A stretch of DNA of 8,783 nt from Clostridiaceae bacterium (GTDB lineage Bacteria > Bacillota_A > Clostridia > Acetivibrionales > Acetivibrionaceae), in assembly GCA_012513545.1 (NCBI GenBank), contig JAAZCB010000048.1, forward strand, positions 1-8,783, given 5' to 3'. Below the pieces are notes generated by a model that saw only the letters and a program-made list of their open reading frames with translations, had not been told where the DNA came from and made no database searches. Made by a program: the position numbers and the translations under genes. The first letter of the stretch is position 1, and the number at the start of each line of letters is the position of its first letter. Positions 1-7,800 of the stretch are shown here, piece after piece.

Positions 1-1
1 C

Positions 2-661
2 GATGAAATTTTAGGAAGTGAAAAAGAGAGTTATGAAAGAGGATTTGATGAATTTAACAGGATATCTGTTTTCAGAACACTCAGCAATACTTTCAGACTA
101 TATATGGATGGCCTTTTGGAATACAAGTTTATTGACAAGGTTGAAAAGACGGATGTAATCGACGAAAGTGAAGCCTTTGAGGAGGCGGCAAAATTCATTG
201 AGACAAAGAAGAGCTTGTTAAAAGGTGTGGAAATATATCTCTCTGATGTTGTTAATAACGGAAGTTATTATACATTTTCATTTGATTACAAGTTCGAAGG
301 TGTTCCGGTTTTTTTCAATGAGTATTTTTCATCAACCAGAGACAAAACTACATTGAATCATGCTGTTGTAATAAAAGCAAACAGCACAAGGGTGCTGGAA
401 TGCTATTGGATACTCAAAGATTTCAGCAATGGCAATGAAAAAGTAGTGCTTAAAGTGAACAACTTTGCAGAACTTATGGAGGAGGCTGTTGGCACATATA
501 AAGAATTAAGTTCTAAGGGAAGCTATGTAATAAAGGATATAAGCATATCGTATGCAGTTGTACACTCTGATGACTCCCAGACCTTAAAGCCTGTGTGGTT
601 TATCGAGACGATAAACGGAAAGAATTATGTGATACCTATGCTTGAAAAAGGAGCGAATTAG
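2..661 (+). CDS. yycH: YycH-like WalK regulatory protein, 3' part (5' end outside window)
   Basis: The reading frame is open from base 2 to the TAG at 659-661, giving 219 visible residues. The first Met (104) is preceded in frame by 34 sense codons, so it is internal and the gene is cut by the window edge. YycH is a membrane-anchored extracytoplasmic protein that, with YycI, modulates the essential cell-wall sensor kinase WalK (YycG). The visible part lacks the N-terminal anchor. It shows the family's beta-rich C-terminal repeats, for example YTFSFDYKFEGVPVFF followed by a conserved aromatic strand, and near the end the LKPVWFIETINGKNYVIPM strand typical of YycH/YycI-like domains. Full-length members are about 400-450 residues, so roughly half is missing. 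The next gene is YycI-like and starts one base after this stop, which strongly supports the name. walR and walK are expected upstream but are not visible. Confidence 0.82.
   Translation, partial: DEILGSEKESYERGFDEFNRISVFRTLSNTFRLYMDGLLEYKFIDKVEKTDVIDESEAFEEAAKFIETKKSLLKGVEIYLSDVVNNGSYYTFSFDYKFEGVPVFFNEYFSSTRDKTTLNHAVVIKANSTRVLECYWILKDFSNGNEKVVLKVNNFAELMEEAVGTYKELSSKGSYVIKDISISYAVVHSDDSQTLKPVWFIETINGKNYVIPMLEKGAN
648..653 (+). promoter_or_regulatory. Ribosome binding site that fixes the yycI start
   Basis: AAGGAG lies 9 nt before the ATG at 663 and inside the last codons of yycH. It supports the ATG rather than the in-frame TTG at 642, which lies upstream of this site and has no comparable Shine-Dalgarno sequence. 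The arrangement suggests translational coupling of yycH and yycI. Confidence 0.8.
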
Positions 662-662
662 A

Positions 663-1511
663 ATGGATTGGTCTAAGGCTAAAAATATATTAATATTTTT
701 ATTTGCTTTTTTAAATATATTTCTTTCAGTGATACTGGTTAATATTTTAAATAGTGGGAATATTTCTGCAGGAACTATAAGGGATACTGTTAAAGTTCTT
801 AACGAGAGGGGAATTACGGTAAGTGAGAGTCATTTAAAACGATACAATAAGAAAATGGGGAAATTGATATATACAAAGTTTGAGTTCGACAGAAACGCTG
901 TTATAAAGAATTTTTTCGGCGACAAATACAAGCAGATAGATATGGAAAATGAAAGCGAATTGGAAGCAGATGGCAAAAGGCTTATTTTTGAGAGTGAATG
1001 TGCCTTCTCATATGAAAATACGCAAGCTGAGGAAGCTGGCTATAAACTTGATCGTGAAGAAGATGTTTACAAGTATCTGCAAGAAAAGTTAAAGGAGCTT
1101 GATATACCGTTAAAGGATTTTAAATTCGATTACTTGACCAAAAATGGCGAAGATAAAGAATTCGTTTACAGACAAAAATATAAAGGATTCTGGGTCTATA
1201 AGAATAAGGTTTCCGTAAGGGTCGGCGTAGAAGGTAGTGTGTATTTGAGTTGCAGATACAGGACTTTGGGGTCTTTATCAAAAGGAAAAGATGTTATGCC
1301 GCTGTATCAGGTTTTATTGAAGAATTTAACGGATGCGAATATTGCCATAAAGGATATAGATATCGGTTATTCAGAGAACAAAATGGAGAAGGATACAAAG
1401 GAACTTGATGATATTCCCGCATGGAGGGTAGTTTATACAGACAAGCAAAAAAAAGAGGGTACGTATGAGGAAATGTTTTTTAAAGCTTATAACGGGGAGA
1501 TATTAGAATAA
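663..1511 (+). CDS. yycI: YycI-like WalK regulatory protein
   Basis: A 282-residue protein. It begins MDWSKAKNILIFLFAFLNIF, the classic YycI start: a short cytoplasmic end with Asp-Trp-Ser-Lys and then one transmembrane helix (about residues 7-28) that anchors an extracytoplasmic domain. In Bacillus subtilis YycH and YycI form a membrane complex with WalK and restrain it; in Staphylococcus aureus they activate it, so the direction of effect here cannot be read from sequence. The C-terminal half carries the paired beta-strand signature of the family (FVYRQKYKGFWVYKNKVSV near residues 164-182, then IPAWRVVYTD near 252-261). Only 1 nt separates it from yycH, so the two are co-transcribed. The start is the ATG at 663, chosen for its AAGGAG site and for the family's N-terminus. 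A 178-nt gap to murA follows. Confidence 0.85.
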   Translation: MDWSKAKNILIFLFAFLNIFLSVILVNILNSGNISAGTIRDTVKVLNERGITVSESHLKRYNKKMGKLIYTKFEFDRNAVIKNFFGDKYKQIDMENESELEADGKRLIFESECAFSYENTQAEEAGYKLDREEDVYKYLQEKLKELDIPLKDFKFDYLTKNGEDKEFVYRQKYKGFWVYKNKVSVRVGVEGSVYLSCRYRTLGSLSKGKDVMPLYQVLLKNLTDANIAIKDIDIGYSENKMEKDTKELDDIPAWRVVYTDKQKKEGTYEEMFFKAYNGEILE

Positions 1512-1676
1512 AATTTGTTATAAGAAGGATATTTGGTAGTTTTTCGATATGTTATTTACAAAAAAAAGATATATAATTAAGTTGGATGTTTATGTTTTTA
1601 TATTGTATTTTGATCTGATACTAACAATGGTAATAGCAAAGACTGCATAATAATGCTGGATAATAGAAGAATGAGT

Positions 1677-1681
1677 GGGGG
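1677..1681 (+). promoter_or_regulatory. Ribosome binding site (G-run) supporting a TTG start for murA
   Basis: GGGGG ends 8 nt before the TTG at 1690 and can pair with the CCUCC of 16S rRNA using one G-U pair. The GTG at 1675 lies just upstream of this run and has no good site of its own. The TTG start also places the conserved Lys-Asn pair at residues 22 and 23, the numbering of E. coli MurA. Confidence 0.6.
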
Positions 1682-1689
1682 CGTTGTAT

Positions 1690-2949
1690 TTGAGTAAGTT
1701 GGTTATTAAAGGTGGTATACCCCTTAAGGGAGAAGTAAGTATCAGTGGTGCTAAGAATTCTGTAGTTGCAGTAATACCAGCCGCCATACTGGTAGATGGG
1801 CCTTGTAGAATAGAAAATGTTCCTGAAATAAGCGATGTAAAGATTTTGATGAATATTTTAAACGAGTTGGGTGCCCAGATAAATTTCGAAGATAATAATA
1901 CGCTTGTCGTTAATTCTCAATATTTAAAATCAAATACTGCTACATATGATATGGTTAAAAGTCTTCGTGCTTCGTATTATCTTCTTGGAGCTCTTCTTGG
2001 AAGGTTTAAGAAAGCTGAAGTTGCATTCCCCGGAGGATGCGATTTTGGATACAGACCCATAGATCAGCATATAAAAGGATTTGAAGCTTTAGGGGCAAAA
2101 GTTGAAATTGACCATGGTATAGTCAAGATTGAAGCGGAACGTCTGGTCGGAAGTAAGATATACATGGACGTTGTAAGCGTTGGTGCCACAATTAACATTA
2201 TGCTTGCTGCGGTTAAAGCAGAAGGTACTACTATTATTGAAAATGCTGCGAAGGAACCTCATGTCGTTGATGTTGCCAATTTTCTAAATGCTATGGGAGC
2301 AAATATTAAAGGAGCAGGTACCGATGTGATAAAAATTAAAGGTGTTCCTGTTCTAAGTGGAGGTGTGAGCCATTCGGTTATACCGGACATGATTGAAGCG
2401 GGAACCTTTATGATTGCAGCTGCAGCGACTGCCGGTGATGTTATTATAAGGAATGTTATACCAAAACACTTGGAATCACTTAGTGCGAAGCTTATTGAAA
2501 TGGGTATAAATATACATATTGACGGTGATTGGATAAGGGTTACCGGTACAGACGAAATTCAGAGGGTTAATATAAAAACTCTTCCTTATCCGGGTTTCCC
2601 GACTGATCTTCATCCTCCCATCAGTTTGCTGCTATGCCTTGGGAATGGCACAAGCACAGTTACTGAAGGAATCTGGGATCAAAGATTTCAATATGTGGAT
2701 GAATTAAAAAGGATGGGTGCCTTAATAAAGGTAGAGGGTAGAATAGCTGTTATTGAAGGTGTTCAAAAGCTGTCCGGTGCACCTGTCAAGGCAATGGATT
2801 TGAGAGCGGGTGCCGCAATGGTAATTGCTGGACTTGTTGCGGAAGGTGAAACTGAGGTGTATAATATAAGTTATGTAGACAGGGGATATGAGAATTTTGA
2901 AAACAAGCTTCAGAGTCTTGGAGCAAAAATAACCAGGGTTGAGGATTAA
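1690..2949 (+). CDS. murA: UDP-N-acetylglucosamine 1-carboxyvinyltransferase (MurA)
   Basis: MurA transfers enolpyruvate from phosphoenolpyruvate to UDP-GlcNAc in the cytoplasm, the first committed step of peptidoglycan synthesis, and is the target of fosfomycin. From the TTG start the protein has 419 residues, the same as E. coli MurA. Visible landmarks: SGAKN with K22/N23; [16 protein letters not shown] with the reactive cysteine at residue 117, so fosfomycin sensitivity would be expected from this residue alone; [26 protein letters not shown] with the catalytic-region aspartate; [16 protein letters not shown] near the C-terminus; and [12 protein letters not shown] with the conserved Arg. 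Segments after PTD (LHPP in place of MQAQ in E. coli) differ from the textbook enzyme. An alternative GTG start at 1675 would add five residues. It sits between yycI and yycJ, linking wall-precursor supply to the Wal cluster. Low-GC Gram-positives often carry two murA copies; whether another exists cannot be seen. Confidence 0.95.
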   Translation: MSKLVIKGGIPLKGEVSISGAKNSVVAVIPAAILVDGPCRIENVPEISDVKILMNILNELGAQINFEDNNTLVVNSQYLKSNTATYDMVKSLRASYYLLGALLGRFKKAEVAFPGGCDFGYRPIDQHIKGFEALGAKVEIDHGIVKIEAERLVGSKIYMDVVSVGATINIMLAAVKAEGTTIIENAAKEPHVVDVANFLNAMGANIKGAGTDVIKIKGVPVLSGGVSHSVIPDMIEAGTFMIAAAATAGDVIIRNVIPKHLESLSAKLIEMGINIHIDGDWIRVTGTDEIQRVNIKTLPYPGFPTDLHPPISLLLCLGNGTSTVTEGIWDQRFQYVDELKRMGALIKVEGRIAVIEGVQKLSGAPVKAMDLRAGAAMVIAGLVAEGETEVYNISYVDRGYENFENKLQSLGAKITRVED

Positions 2950-2959
2950 CCAGTAGTGT

Positions 2960-2997
2960 ATTCTCAAATTACCTATACAGGTAGAAAATCTGAGAAT
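2960..2997 (+). repeat. Imperfect hairpin between murA and yycJ
   Basis: ATTCTCAAATT (2960-2970) pairs with AATCTGAGAAT (2987-2997) over 10 of 11 positions. Inside it ACCT and AGGT can pair around a 4-nt loop. No T-run follows, so it is not a standard intrinsic terminator. It may be an RNA processing or stabilising structure, or a degraded terminator. Confidence 0.5.
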
Positions 2998-3079
2998 CCT
3001 GATGCTTTAACGGGTTCGGAGGATTTTATTAATAAAGTATTTGAGAAACACTAACCTTATATTATCAGGAGACTAATAA

Positions 3080-3871
3080 ATGATAAGATTTTGTAGTTTA
3101 TTCAGTGGAAGCAGTGGGAATTCTTTATTTGTTTCCGCTGGTAGAACAAAGCTTCTTATTGACAACGGCTTAAGCGGAAAAAGGATAATTGAGGCGCTCA
3201 TTTCCATAGGAGAAACACCATCGGATCTAAGCGCTATTTTAGTGTCACATGAACACAGTGACCATATCAGAGGTGTCGGTGTATTATCAAGAAAATTCGA
3301 TATACCCGTATATGCCAATGAAAGAACCTGGGAAGGGATGGAAAGGCTTATTGGCCCGGTCAATATAAAGAATAAAATGTATTTTAATACAGGAAGAGAA
3401 TTTGAGATAGGTAATATATTTGTTAAGGCCTTTCCAATACCACATGATGCAAATGAACCTGTTGGCTTTAATTTTTTTGTCGGTAATAAAAAAGTAACCA
3501 GTGCAACCGATATTGGGCATATGAACAAAGGGCTTTTGAGCAATTTTGAGGGCAGCGACCTTTTGCTGATTGAAGCCAACCATGATGTTGAGATGCTTAA
3601 GGTAGGTCCATACCCCTGGGCACTGAAAAAAAGAATTATGGGCGACAATGGACATTTGTGCAATGAAATGGCTGGCAAGGTTGTGGCCTATCTGGCAGGC
3701 AAAGGCACAAAACATTTCCTTTTAGGACACCTGAGCAAGGAAAACAATTTCCCGGAACTTGCATACCAGACGGTTTGCAATATACTATGTGAAAAGAATA
3801 TTGATCCTGTAAATGATATTTATCTTTCTGTTGCTATGAGGGACAGGGCAGGAAAAGCAGTTGAGGTGTAA
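3080..3871 (+). CDS. yycJ: MBL-fold metallohydrolase YycJ/WalJ
   Basis: A 263-residue metallo-beta-lactamase-fold protein. It starts MIRFCSLFSGSSGNSLFV, the signature opening of YycJ/WalJ. Metal-binding motifs are all present: SHEHSDH (H57, H59, D61, H62), the PHDANEP motif with H122, ATDIGH with D144, and GHLS with H217; the NGHLCN segment (H192) is also typical. YycJ is a cytoplasmic member of the walRK operon in many Firmicutes, with a proposed 5'-to-3' exonuclease role in DNA mismatch repair (known from B. subtilis and B. anthracis work) and links to wall and division coordination; its role here is inferred from family. AGGAGA sits 7 nt before the ATG. rlmH begins 8 nt after the stop. In B. 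subtilis the gene follows yycI directly; here murA intervenes. Confidence 0.92.
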   Translation: MIRFCSLFSGSSGNSLFVSAGRTKLLIDNGLSGKRIIEALISIGETPSDLSAILVSHEHSDHIRGVGVLSRKFDIPVYANERTWEGMERLIGPVNIKNKMYFNTGREFEIGNIFVKAFPIPHDANEPVGFNFFVGNKKVTSATDIGHMNKGLLSNFEGSDLLLIEANHDVEMLKVGPYPWALKKRIMGDNGHLCNEMAGKVVAYLAGKGTKHFLLGHLSKENNFPELAYQTVCNILCEKNIDPVNDIYLSVAMRDRAGKAVEV

Positions 3872-3879
3872 ATACTATA

Positions 3880-4359
3880 ATGAAAATAACTGTTATAGCG
3901 GTTGGGAAAATTAAGGAAAAGTATCTTAAGGAAGGTATTAATGAATATGTAAAAAGGCTGTCAAGGTTTTGTAATCTTGAGCTGTTAGAGGTTAGTGACG
4001 AACAGGCTCCCGATAATATCGGAATTATGCAGGAGCTTCAGATAAAGAAAAAGGAAGGGGAGCGAATTTTAAGGAAAGTTAAGGAGGGAAGCTGCCTTGT
4101 AGTTTTAGATGTTAAAGGAGAAAAGCCGGATTCTGAGGAATTGTCCAACAGACTTAATTCTTTTTTTATTTCTGGAAAATCTCATATAACTTTTGTTATA
4201 GGCGGTTCTTTAGGTGTTGACAGTGAGGTTTTAAAGGCAGCTGACTTAAAGCTATCACTATCCAATTTAACTTATCCCCATCAGCTTGCCAGGTTGATAC
4301 TATTAGAGCAGTTGTACAGGTCTTTTAAGATTATTAACGGTGAGACGTACCATAAATGA
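3880..4359 (+). CDS. rlmH: 23S rRNA (pseudouridine1915-N3)-methyltransferase RlmH
   Basis: A 159-residue SPOUT-class methyltransferase, the usual length of the family. RlmH uses S-adenosylmethionine to methylate pseudouridine 1915 in helix 69 of 23S rRNA on the assembled 70S ribosome. The sequence shows the N-terminal MKITVIAVGKIKEKYLKEGI, the SAM-binding loop FVIGGSLGV (about residues 104-112) and the trefoil-knot C-terminus LTYPHQLARLILLEQLYRSF, ending in the hallmark NGETYHK. GAGGTG, inside the end of yycJ, ends 11 nt before the ATG, consistent with co-translation with yycJ. In B. subtilis rlmH also lies close to the walRK-yycHIJ cluster, so its place here is conserved. The next transcription unit has its own promoter. 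Confidence 0.96.
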   Translation: MKITVIAVGKIKEKYLKEGINEYVKRLSRFCNLELLEVSDEQAPDNIGIMQELQIKKKEGERILRKVKEGSCLVVLDVKGEKPDSEELSNRLNSFFISGKSHITFVIGGSLGVDSEVLKAADLKLSLSNLTYPHQLARLILLEQLYRSFKIINGETYHK

Positions 4360-4383
4360 GTACGTTGATTTGGTGGAAGGAAT

Positions 4384-4426
4384 ATTCTTATAGAGACTGT
4401 TGAAATCTTAAAAGAGATATAAGAAT
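4384..4426 (+). repeat. 9-bp perfect inverted repeat after rlmH
   Basis: ATTCTTATA (4384-4392) and TATAAGAAT (4418-4426) are exact reverse complements separated by 25 nt. It ends 16 nt before the -35 box of the ileS promoter. The stem is AT-rich and no T-run follows, so a terminator role for rlmH is weak; it may be an operator-like site or coincidence. Confidence 0.4.
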
Positions 4427-4442
4427 GGATATCAGCTTATCC

Positions 4443-4471
4443 TTGACAGAGAGCGGTTAACTGTTTAAAAT
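4443..4471 (+). promoter_or_regulatory. Sigma-A-type promoter of the ileS leader
   Basis: A consensus -35 box TTGACA (4443-4448) is followed after exactly 17 nt by TAAAAT (4466-4471), one base from the TATAAT consensus. The expected transcription start is about 4478-4480, just before the T-box stem I region. The near-consensus promoter fits a T-box gene, where initiation is constitutive and control is by attenuation. Confidence 0.85.
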
Positions 4472-4745
4472 AAATATAATACGAATATTGAACAGACGAT
4501 GATTGGAAGAGTAGAGGGTAGATTCTTTTTAAGAGAGCGGGTAGCTGGTGCAAATCCTGTAAAGATATACTTTTGAAAATCACCCATGAGTCACACCCTG
4601 AATTATTGTTAAGGTTTATTTATTTCAATGAATAAGGGCTGTCGGTTAATCCGTTATCTTATATTGGCAAACGTTTTTTGTGATTAAAATAAAGGTCTGT
4701 CCTTTAATGAGGCGTACCGAAATTTTGATTCTACCTGAATTCATT

Positions 4746-4784
4746 AGGGTGGTATAACGTAGAAGATTTATTCCTCTCGTCCCT
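4746..4784 (+). promoter_or_regulatory. T-box antiterminator
   Basis: AGGG (4746-4749) pairs with CCCT (4781-4784) and ACG (4757-4759) with CGT (4778-4780), leaving a seven-base bulge TGGTATA (4750-4756). This is the standard antiterminator geometry. It uses bases 4778-4779 of the terminator's 5' arm, so the two structures exclude each other. The last three bulge bases are ATA where the family usually has ACC. Confidence 0.8.
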
Positions 4785-4805
4785 TATAAGAGCGAGGGGT
4801 TTTTT
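4773..4805 (+). terminator. Intrinsic terminator of the T-box leader
   Basis: CCTCTCG (4773-4779) pairs with CGAGGGG (4793-4799), seven pairs with one G-U, followed directly by six T (4800-4805), then ATTTT. It is the default structure that stops transcription before ileS when charged tRNA-Ile is plentiful. Confidence 0.88.
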
Positions 4806-4856
4806 ATTTTATAAAATACTATGATGATTAATTTATTATATTGGAGGTAATTTGGT

Positions 4857-7800
4857 ATGTATAAAAAGGTTTCAACCGATCTTCGATTTGTTGAAAGAGA
4901 AAAGGAAGTTCTAAACTTCTGGAATGAAAATAATGTATTTTCAAAGAGCATTAAAGGCAGGGAAGGCAGTCAGGTTTTTACTTTTTATGACGGACCGCCA
5001 ACTGCAAACGGAAAGCCGCATATCGGGCATATTTTAACCAGGGTCATCAAGGATATAGTACCAAGATATAAGACAATGAAGGGCTATAAGGTGTTGAGAA
5101 AAGCAGGTTGGGACACCCATGGGCTTCCTGTCGAGCTTGAGGTTGAAAAGCTGCTCAACATTAATGGCAAGCCTGAAATAGAAAAATATGGCGTAGAAGC
5201 CTTTATTAAAAAATGTAAGGAAAGTGTCTGGAAGTACAAAGGTGAATGGGAACAGATGAGTGAAAGAGTCGGGTTCTGGGCGGACATGGAGAACCCTTAC
5301 ATTACGTATGACAATAATTATATTGAATCTATCTGGTGGGCGCTAAAGCAAATAGCTGAAAAGGATTTGCTGTATAAGGGACATAAAATAGTGCCCTACT
5401 GTCCACGCTGCGGAACTTCACTTTCAAGCCATGAAGTGGCACAGGGTTATAAGGATGTGAAAGAGGCCTCCATTTATGTAAAGTTTAAGGTTAAAGGAGA
5501 AAATAAGACTTACCTGATGGCATGGACGACAACTCCCTGGACGCTGCCTTCGAATGTTGCCTTAACTGTAAACCCTGTTGAAACTTATGTAAAAGTAAAG
5601 TGTTCCGATGAAATTTATATTCTGGCCGAGGCACTTGCAAATGATGTTATTAAAGAAGAGTTTGAAGTTCTGGAAAAAATGAAAGGCCAGGATCTCATTG
5701 GCATGGAGTATGAGCCATTATTTGACTTTGTCAGTGTAGATAAGAAAGCCTTCTTTGTTGCCGGCGGAGATTTTGTTACTCTGACGGATGGTACCGGAAT
5801 TGTTCATACAGCTCCTGCCTTCGGTGAAGACGACTATAAGGTAGGAAAAGCCTATGACCTACCCTTTGTTCAACTGGTTAATGAGCAGGGGAATTTCGTT
5901 GATTCAGTGGAACCCTGGAAGGGCATGTTTGTTAAAGATGCAGATCCCTTAATTATTGAGTACCTTGATAAAAGGAATATGGTCTTCAACAAGCTCAATT
6001 ATGAGCATTCCTACCCATTCTGCTGGAGATGTGATACACACCTTCTCTACTATGCGCTGGACACCTGGTTTATTAAAATGACAGCAGTTAAGGAAAATCT
6101 ATTAAAAAACAACAACAGCATTAACTGGTTGCCGGACAATATACGCGAAGGAAGAATGGGTAATTTCCTTGAAAATGTTGTGGATTGGGGATTAAGCCGC
6201 TCAAGGTACTGGGGTACTCCTCTGCCGATATGGGAATGCGGGTGCGGACATCGCCATGTAATCGGAAGCATTGCAGAGCTCAGGGAAATGGGTGAAAATG
6301 TTCCGGAAGATATTGAACTGCACAAGCCTTATATTGACAATGTGCTTCTGGTATGTCCGAAGTGTAAGACAGGCAGGATGAAACGTGTTAGCGAAGTTAT
6401 TGACTGCTGGTTTGATTCAGGTTCCATGCCTTTTGCACAGTGGCATTATCCTTTTGAAAATGAGGAGATTTTTAAGGAGAATTTCCCGGCGGATTTTATC
6501 AGTGAGGCTATAGACCAGACAAGGGGCTGGTTCTACACCTTGCTTGCTATATCCACATTGCTTTTTGACAAGGCTCCGTTTGATAATGTAATTGTATTGG
6601 GGCATGTAAACGACAAAGACGGGCAAAAAATGAGCAAACATAAAGGAAATGTTGTAGATCCGTGGACTGTCCTGGATAAACAGGGAGCCGATGCCGTCCG
6701 CTGGTATTTCTATATAAACAGTGCGCCATGGTTGCCGAGTCGTTTTTATGAGGAAGCGGTAAGTGAAAGTCAGAGGAAGTTCATGGGTACGTTATGGAAT
6801 ACCTATGCGTTTTATGTGCTGTATGCGAATATTGACAAGTTTAACCCGTATGAATACAATATGGAATACGATAAGCTTTCAATAATGGATAAGTGGATAA
6901 TTTCAAAGCTTAATACGCTGATTTCCACTGTGGACAAAAACCTTGAGAATTACCGTATTACCGAGTCTGCAAGGGCGCTGCAGGCGTTTGTTGATGATTT
7001 GAGTAACTGGTACGTAAGAAGGAGCAGGGAGCGCTTCTGGCAGAAAGACATGACCCAGGATAAGATTAATGCGTATATGACACTTCATCATGTACTGGTG
7101 CAGATATCTATTCTTGCTGCTCCGTTTGTGCCTTTTATCACAGAGGAGATATACAGGAACCTGGTAATCGGTATAAACAAAAATGCTCCCGAAAGCGTGC
7201 ATCTTTGTGAGTATCCGGTTTCAAACAAACAGTTTATTGACACAGAGCTTGAAAAGAATATGGATAGGGTATTAAAACTTGTTGTAATGGGGCGTGCCTG
7301 CAGAAATGCGTCAAACATAAAGAACCGTCAGCCTGTTTCCTGCATGTATGTAACGGCTGGATTTGAGCTTGAGGAAATCTACAGGGTGCTTGTGGAAGAT
7401 GAGCTGAACCTTAAGGAGGTTATTTTTACAGAGGATGCCTCAAGGTTTATAAAGTATAAGTTTAAGCCTCAGTTAAAAACGGTGGGACCGAAGTACGGGA
7501 AACTGGTGGGCCAGATTTCCAAGGCTCTTGCTGAGATTAACGACATAGAGGTCATGGAACACTTCAAAAAAGGAGAGGCAATCCATCTTAACATTGATGG
7601 TACTGATGTAGAGCTTTTTGAGTCGGATGTATTAATTGAGACTGCTCAAAAGGAAGGTTTTATATCTGAAACAGATAGGGATATTGCTGTGGTTCTGGAT
7701 ACAAACCTTACTCCTGAGTTGATAGAAGAGGGATTCATCCGTGAAATTATCAGTAAAATCCAGACTATGAGGAAAGAAGCCAACTTTGATGTACAGGATT

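Larger units (their letters stand above)
4486..4805 (+). promoter_or_regulatory. T-box riboswitch (tRNA-Ile sensing leader of ileS)
   Basis: The leader binds uncharged tRNA-Ile and lets transcription continue into ileS when isoleucyl-tRNA is scarce. Visible parts in order: stem I 5' side with GATGATTGGAAGAGTA (the AGTA of the S-turn at 4510-4513); AGAGAG (4532-4537); the distal loop segment with GGTGCAAA; the specifier loop GAAAATCACC, in which ATC (4579-4581) is an isoleucine codon followed by the usual purine; a small stem III hairpin TAAAGG/CCTTTA (4690-4706); and the T-box core AGGGTGGTA (4746-4754) whose TGGT can pair with the tRNA ACCA end. The U of UGGU matches the A73 discriminator of tRNA-Ile. 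The exact 5' edge is approximate. Specifier and downstream gene agree, so the assignment is strong. Confidence 0.93.

Noticed and set aside
642..665. An earlier TTG start for yycI at 642 that would overlap yycH by 20 nt
   Set aside because: The AAGGAG site lies downstream of it and serves the ATG at 663, where the family-typical MDWSKAKN begins.
1512..1689. A possible murA promoter with an exact TATAAT at 1572-1577
   Set aside because: No acceptable -35 box lies 16-18 nt upstream (TTTACA at 1555-1560 is only 11 nt away), and AT-rich DNA gives such hexamers often. I see no other feature in this gap.
3073..3715. Two long open frames on the - strand (3073-3678 and 3287-3715)
   Set aside because: They lie opposite yycJ, whose + strand frame has all MBL motifs; their translations show no recognisable domain and are antisense shadows.
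4806..4817. A 12-base palindrome ATTTTATAAAAT right after the T-box terminator
   Set aside because: Pure A/T, no loop space for a hairpin, and expected by chance in this composition.
5084..7318. Several - strand open frames of 60-99 codons inside ileS
   Set aside because: All are antisense to a fully motif-bearing ileS and have no ribosome site or family signature.
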